This document shows, piece by piece, positions 59,851 to 64,000 of a DNA stretch of 64,000 nucleotides. Both the position numbers and the translations under genes were made by a program. Every line of letters begins with the position of its first letter. Positions within the stretch are counted from its first letter, which is position 1. Source of the stretch: Hesseltinella vesiculosa. Its lineage: Eukaryota > Mucoromycota > Mucoromycetes > Mucorales > Cunninghamellaceae. The notes beneath the pieces were generated by a model. It saw only the letters and a program-made list of their open reading frames with translations, made no database searches and had not been told where the DNA came from. Location of the stretch: NCBI GenBank assembly GCA_002104935.1, contig MCGT01000023.1, positions 355,528 through 419,527 of the forward strand. The letters are read 5' to 3'.

Positions 59851-59954
59851 ATAAGCAACGCACTTCCTTTTTTGAGAGTGGTGTTTAAAATTTTTTTTTT
59901 GAAAAAGTGGATTCACGACTTTTTCTTCTCTTTCTTTTTCGCTTTATTTTTATA

Positions 59955-60413
59955 ATGATCAACGACACACCGCGCTAAAACCCACGCCATTGCCGTGGAT
60001 GCCGCTATCCCTGCCAGCATGTTTTGGCACATGGCCCAGCAATTGCCCGCCAGATCCTCACCACTGACGACTGGTTGGATGTTTTTTGGTCGTTGGAGCC
60101 ACCCGTTGCTGACTTGTGCCATGTTTGCCGCCATGGCTCATCCATTTCCTTGCACTTTGCGACCCCGCGAAGTGCGCATTTCTTCCTGGGCCACCTTTCT
60201 CGTTTGGCTGGTCTCCGATCCACTCCCGGCGGCAGGGACATCATTTTTTCCTCTGCCAGCATGATCGGCCACCTTGTGGCCTACCACACCGAGCCCCACC
60301 GCTACCAATTGTGCCATCTGACACAAAACCGAACTCCACTGGCTCCCTATCCTGGACGACCAGTGGCAAATGGACTTCCTGTTTGGGACCACCAACGCGA
60401 GACCCGCCGCTAG
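59955..60413 (+). pseudogene. Cys/His-rich family copy E, one early stop
   Basis: ATG at 59955 is followed after seven codons by TAA (59976-59978), where copy D has CAA. The frame then continues uninterrupted: NPRHCRGCRYPCQHVLAHGP, LTTDDWLDVFWSLEPPVADL, CHVCRHGSSISLHFATPRSA, HFFLGHL, SMIGHLVAYHTEPHRYQLCH and LTQNRT to TAG/TGA at 60413. One C-to-T change therefore separates it from an intact gene. Start at a later Met (codon about 60024 onward is GCA CAT GGC, no good ATG) seems unlikely. All Cys/His positions are kept, so loss is probably recent, unless readthrough occurs. Confidence 0.75.
60152..60175. repeat. Intra-gene inverted repeat, copy E
   Basis: Arms GCACTTTGCG and CGCGAAGTGC, nine standard pairs plus one T-G pair, loop ACCC. 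Confidence 0.85.
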
Positions 60414-60924
60414 GCTCCTGTGTTTTTTTTTTTTTTGTAAAATAAAAGTGGTTTTACCCATTTGGGGGGTCACTCGAATTTTTTTATCCATTTTTGGTCG
60501 ATTTGATGAAGGAGGATCCGAGGTGCGAAGCCAATGCGGTCTAGAACCCATCACATGGCGACCATCATTTTTCAATATTTTCAGACAGAGATCATGTTGT
60601 CATCTATGCCGACCTATGCGATTGCTTCTTCGCATTCGTGTGGCCGTCCAGTACCGATAAAAAGGCTGTGTTACAGCGCTTTGCTTCAGCTCCAGGTTGC
60701 CATTGAATAATGCATGAATGCCAGGAATTTTACTTTGGCCATCCCTCATTGGTACCATGGTCACTTTTGTTCAAGAGCATGGGGAATCAAATGTGATCCA
60801 AAAATCAACTCATCACCGACCCCATTGATTTCAGCAACAGGTTACAAGAGAAGGCTATAATTAATAGTAATGTAATACTACACAAGTTGACAGGTAGCCA
60901 TAAAATCAAAAAAAAAAAAACCGT
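60414..60924. other. Spacer between copies E and F
   Basis: No gene seen. A T tract at 60422-60436 follows copy E. Confidence 0.4.
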
Positions 60925-60990
60925 TCCAGGCACGTGGGTGTTTCAGTGTGATGTCTTTTCTCATTTTTTAAACGAGTCTCGTCCTCTAGA
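60925..60990 (+). promoter_or_regulatory. Conserved upstream cassette of copy F
   Basis: CCAGGCACGTGGGTGTTTCA, GTGTGATGTCTTTTCTCATT and TTTTAAACGAGTC, the third copy of the cassette. It lies about 270 bp before the ATG. An A tract (61091-61110) lies between them. Confidence 0.75.
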
Positions 60991-61258
60991 TTTAAAGAAC
61001 TACTCTATTATATGTCTTTGGTGAAGATGAACGGAACCATTTATTTTCAAGGATAGATATATAAATCCATAACGACTTTGCCAAGTTGGCAAAAAAAAAA
61101 AAAAAAAAAAGAAAAAAAACACTGCTCATTTTGTTGGCGATTTTAGCTCAGTTACTTGATTCATTTTTTTTATTTATTTCTTTTTTTTTTGAAAAAGTGG
61201 TTTCACTCTTTCTTCTCTCTCTTTGCTTTTTTTATTACTTTATTTTACAACCAACATC

Positions 61259-61735
61259 ATGAATACAAACGACAACTTTCTGCGACCAAACCCACACCGA
61301 TGCCGTGGTTGCCGCTTCCCCTGCCAGCAGGTGCTACTGCACAGCCCTCTGGCAGCGAACAACGCTATGAATGTGCAAGAATGGTGGGAATCCCTCTTGT
61401 CGGTGGTGCCACCAATCGCCGGACTGGCCCATGTTCGCCAGTTTGGCGATTCTCTCAGTGTGCACTTCGTGAACCCAAGAAGTGCACACTTCTTCTTCCA
61501 CCACCCTGCTCGCTGGCGCGCCCTCATGAGAATGCATGAGGGCACCCAAATGACCATTAGCCCTGCCCGGGTTGATGGTCACACCGTCCAATACCACCGC
61601 GAGCCCCACCCCCACCAAGTCTGCCATCTGGCACGAAACCGTCCTGCCCATGCCAGTGTCCGCCGCCCCCACCAAACCCAAGCCCGCCCACCCTCATGGG
61701 CCAATCGCCGCCGTCGCCGCCATCGCCGCCGCTAG
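61259..61735 (+). CDS. Cys/His-rich family copy F, intact, Arg-rich tail
   Basis: An intact 158-aa frame with ATG 61259: MNTNDNFLRPNPHRCRGCRF, PCQQVLLHSP, VQEWWESLLSVVPPIAGLAH, VRQFGDSLSVHFVNPRSAHF, MTISPARVDGHTVQYHREPH, PHQVCHLARNRP, and a basic tail (WANRRRRRHRRR). Family not recognised, with conserved points as in copy D. The Arg tail could be a nuclear-localisation or nucleic-acid-binding element (inference). The leader at 61182-61230 (T tract, GAAAAAGTGGTTTCACTCTT, TCTTCTCTCTCTTTG) is nearly shared with copy E. The CDS contains two inverted repeats: the family one (61458-61489) and a private one (61520-61543). Confidence 0.75.
   Translation: MNTNDNFLRPNPHRCRGCRFPCQQVLLHSPLAANNAMNVQEWWESLLSVVPPIAGLAHVRQFGDSLSVHFVNPRSAHFFFHHPARWRALMRMHEGTQMTISPARVDGHTVQYHREPHPHQVCHLARNRPAHASVRRPHQTQARPPSWANRRRRRHRRR
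61458..61489. repeat. Intra-gene inverted repeat, copy F
   Basis: Arms GTGTGCACTTC and GAAGTGCACAC (11 of 11 paired), loop of 10 nt. Confidence 0.9.
61520..61543. repeat. Second inverted repeat in copy F
   Basis: Arms GCCCTCATG and CATGAGGGC (9 of 9 paired), loop of 6 nt. Copy B has stop codons at the matching place. Confidence 0.85.
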
Positions 61736-61934
61736 GTGCTTTTTTTTGTTGTTGTTTTCTATTTTTCTGGGATGTTGTAGTTTTTTTTTTGTGATTTTTT
61801 TTATACCATGCCCATACTAGAGGGCACTCCTGCATTTGGTGGGAGCTGAGCAATCGCCACCCATCTTGAGAAAGCGAAAGTAGCGTAGTTCAGCAGCATT
61901 GTGCTAAATGGATTGATGTGAGATTTACATGCGA

Positions 61935-62030
61935 CCAATTTCTTATCAGGCACTCGGGTGCTGAAAGGACTGTATCAAGTCGATCAGTGAAGGTCATCCA
62001 GCCAACTTGCTATCACTACCATTTCAGATC
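61935..62030 (+). repeat. Dispersed repeat R, copy 4 (diverged)
   Basis: Contains TCAGGCACTCGGGTGCTGAA, TATCAAGTCGATC and CATCCAGCCAACTTGCTATC. Weaker than copies 1-3. Confidence 0.4.
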
Positions 62031-62080
62031 GATACTTTCAGTCAAACCTGAGCTTAGCAGATCAAGCTCAGACGCTGTAT

Positions 62081-62292
62081 ATTTGGTACAAAACGACAAA
62101 GGATGGTAAATGCTATGCCTGACACCAAACTTTGCATAGAATTGGCTCTTAATAGGAAGTCTTGACAGTTAAAATTATACGGCACTTGGATAAGACGGTG
62201 AAGAACTAGGCTCACCTAAAAAAAAGATGGGCCTTCCTTGCAAAATGGCTGGGCAGCCATGATTTCTGGCTGTTCTAGCTTGGTACCACTAT
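62081..62292 (+). repeat. Dispersed repeat Q, right copy
   Basis: Colinear with 33639-33858, with a short A tract and about 20 extra bases (GGCACTTGGATAAGACGGTG). Includes the inverted repeat ATGGCTGGGCAGCCAT at 62245-62260. Confidence 0.8.
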
Positions 62293-62639
62293 ACTTTGCG
62301 CGTAGCATTTCTTTTCACCTTTTTCATAGTTATCATAATGTTGTGTCTCCTGCTTTAACAAAAGCAAAGTGACGAGAAAAAGGCACATAGAAAATTTTGA
62401 TGCATCCATTTTCTTTTTCTTACTTTTTCTTAAAGACCACCACACAAATCGTGGCCAGTGTCATCCAAAAACAGGACTTTTTTTTGTATGCCAAGGGGAA
62501 ACTGCTGTGGTTTTTCGTTCTGATCGCTGCTTTCGTGTTATTACTTGCTTTTTATTGTATCCTTTTTGCTGCTATTCATATTGCCTGCGATCATTACAGG
62601 CGCCTGTAATCTCTCTATGTTAAAGAGTACGCTGTTTGT

Positions 62640-63750
62640 ATCATTGATTTTGAATACAAATCGTAACCTGTGTCATTCAAGACATTAAAAATGTTGTTAT
62701 CTCTCACTTTGCCGCAGAAGTGGGTAAACGCGATCTGAACATGAAAGGTATAACTAAATTGAAGTGGTTTATGAAACGAATTGTGTCAGCTAATTCTGTT
62801 TCATATTTAGAAGTACTGGATCGGTATTACATTGACTGGAACCTCTTGGCGGAAGCAGTAAACACAGTAAGAAAATAGTTTTTATTTTGCTTTGTGGTAC
62901 CGATAGCTAATGTTTTCTTCACGTAGAAACATGAACTACGATATTTTTCGAAAAAGAAAAGACCTGATCGACGAGTATTCTTTTTTTGCAAGAAGCACCC
63001 AGAGGTGTTTGCTTTTTTTATTTTTTTTTATTTTTTTTTTTTTGCTGCGACTCCGTAACGTATTTTTTATTAAGCTTGTTGGCACGGCCATCCATACGTG
63101 TTTGAAGGAACGAAGCCTAAAAAAATATCTCTGAATGCGAGTAAGCGCAGAAAAGAAAGAAAAAAGATGCTGCAGAGAACGAACTGGATCTGGATATTTC
63201 AACGTTGTATGGCCGTAACATGAAGCCCATCATGGAAAGTTGATTTATATATTCTCTGTCTCAATTGGGCGACTGTTGCTCATGTTCTATATTCGTTATA
63301 GCGTCCTCGGATGGACTTCCCGTTGGAAACTTAAAGATATGCACGAAGGATGCTAAGCGTGTTTCGAGCAATCGACTAGAATTAATGGACCCCATTCTGC
63401 ATCACCTTTTCAAACGGCCAAACGTGGATCTGATGCGGTAATGGCAATTTCGAAAAGGAAGAAGCGCTAAGGCTCCGTTTTTTTTTCTTTATAGGGGAGA
63501 TAACAAATTGTTGGCAGGCAAGACCGTTGACGACTTGCTGATGAAAGATAATGAACGCCGTGCCTCGGGGTCAAATGTGGACGCCAAGTTGACCTCATCC
63601 TCAGGTTTGAAAATTGCAGTGGTTGATATTTCTGGACCACCTCTTGTCACCAGCTACGGTCACTTCGAGAGCGATCGAGTTAAATTAGCTTGTACAGTAA
63701 TATGAAAAAGATGTTGAAAACCATCATGTACAAAAAAAAAACTGCCCTAG
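62640..63750 (+). pseudogene. Frameshifted gene of a recurrent mucoralean hypothetical type
   Basis: Coding-like pieces in order: HFAAEVGKRDLNMKGITKLK, SYLEVLDRYYIDWNLLAEAV (62700-62875); RRNMNYDIFRKRKDLIDEYS near 62930; SSDGLPVGNLKICTKDAKRV, LELMDPILHHLFKRPNVDLM (63300-63440); then after an intron (63440-63494) GDNKLLAGKTVDDLLMKDNE, RRASGSNVDAKL, IAVVDISGPPLV and HFESDRVKLA. Near 63690 the frame breaks. A neighbouring frame continues NMKKMLKTIMYKK, as expected for this type of C-terminus. Frames between the pieces do not join cleanly. VDAKL...VVDISG takes the place of the RPD...GEAK pair in the left-end pseudogene, so the two may share a fold (inference). I cannot name a function. Confidence 0.5.
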
Positions 63751-64000
63751 TTCACTTGAATTAAGCTTGGGAATGTTGTTTTAAGGACAGAGTCCACTCA
63801 TCTCAAAAAAAAAAATTGGTCTCTAAGACATGCGTGAAAATCGTCAAATTTTGAAAAAAGCAATTGCGGGGTCTCACAACAGGTTCAGTGTTGCGGGGCG
63901 ATCCCTTAAACGTAATACTGACACCTTTAATGGTTAAATAAATAATTGTTAAGAAAGATAATGAATAAGAAGAGGGACAAAGAAACCTACCGAAAACGTA
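63751..64000. other. Right flank, no gene seen
   Basis: AT-rich, with an A tract at 63804-63815. Nothing recognised. Confidence 0.4.

Noticed and set aside
61139..61165. TTAGCTCAGTT resembling a Pol III A box
   Set aside because: No B box within the expected distance. Downstream is a T tract.

Overview
The window looks like nuclear DNA of an early-diverging filamentous fungus, most likely Mucoromycota/Mucorales. The protein-coding genes are eukaryotic and fungal in type. They include a Zn2Cys6 regulator, zuotin, an Sfc1-type carrier, a Cex1/SCY1-like pseudokinase and Erv46. Introns are short and numerous, with very long T tracts before the acceptor. Both window ends carry decayed genes of a kind I associate with mucoralean genomes. 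The genus cannot be fixed from the sequence alone. No rRNA, tRNA, CRISPR or viral gene was recognised.

Layout. 1-4.8 kb is accessory: an A/C-only 10-bp minisatellite (676-1349), a broken multi-exon zinc-finger/nuclease-like gene (1569-3633) and a possible gene remnant. 4.8-28.1 kb is a compact housekeeping block: NmrA-like reductase, SCY1-like protein, NEDD8 E1 regulatory subunit, hexokinase, dipeptidyl aminopeptidase, enolase, Erv46, MCT-1/Tma20, an unknown acidic protein, Sua5, a voltage-sensor-like membrane protein and zuotin. 28.1-30.9 kb and 33.5-35.2 kb are gene-poor stretches with dispersed repeats. Between and after them lie Sfc1, Tan1/THUMPD1, an ABHD13/Bem46 hydrolase, a GNAT acetyltransferase, a CLIP-170-like protein, an unknown propeller-like protein, a tRNA-binding-domain protein, a Bet1-like SNARE, a glycosyltransferase, a kelch membrane protein, a Zn2Cys6 factor and a Pcs60-like CoA ligase with a PTS1. 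57.0-61.7 kb is a cluster of five copies, two inverted relative to the other three, of an unrecognised small Cys/His-rich protein family. A sixth decayed copy lies at 34.8 kb. The right end (62-63.75 kb) has repeats and a frameshifted gene of the same general kind as the left-end pseudogene.

The most unusual features are the Cys/His-rich family with its conserved upstream cassette and an inverted repeat inside the reading frame whose arms change together between copies; a set of microexons (7, 7, 12 and 18 nt); a start codon split by an intron; and three GC-AG introns in two neighbouring genes. All splice models were read by eye and have not been checked against transcripts.
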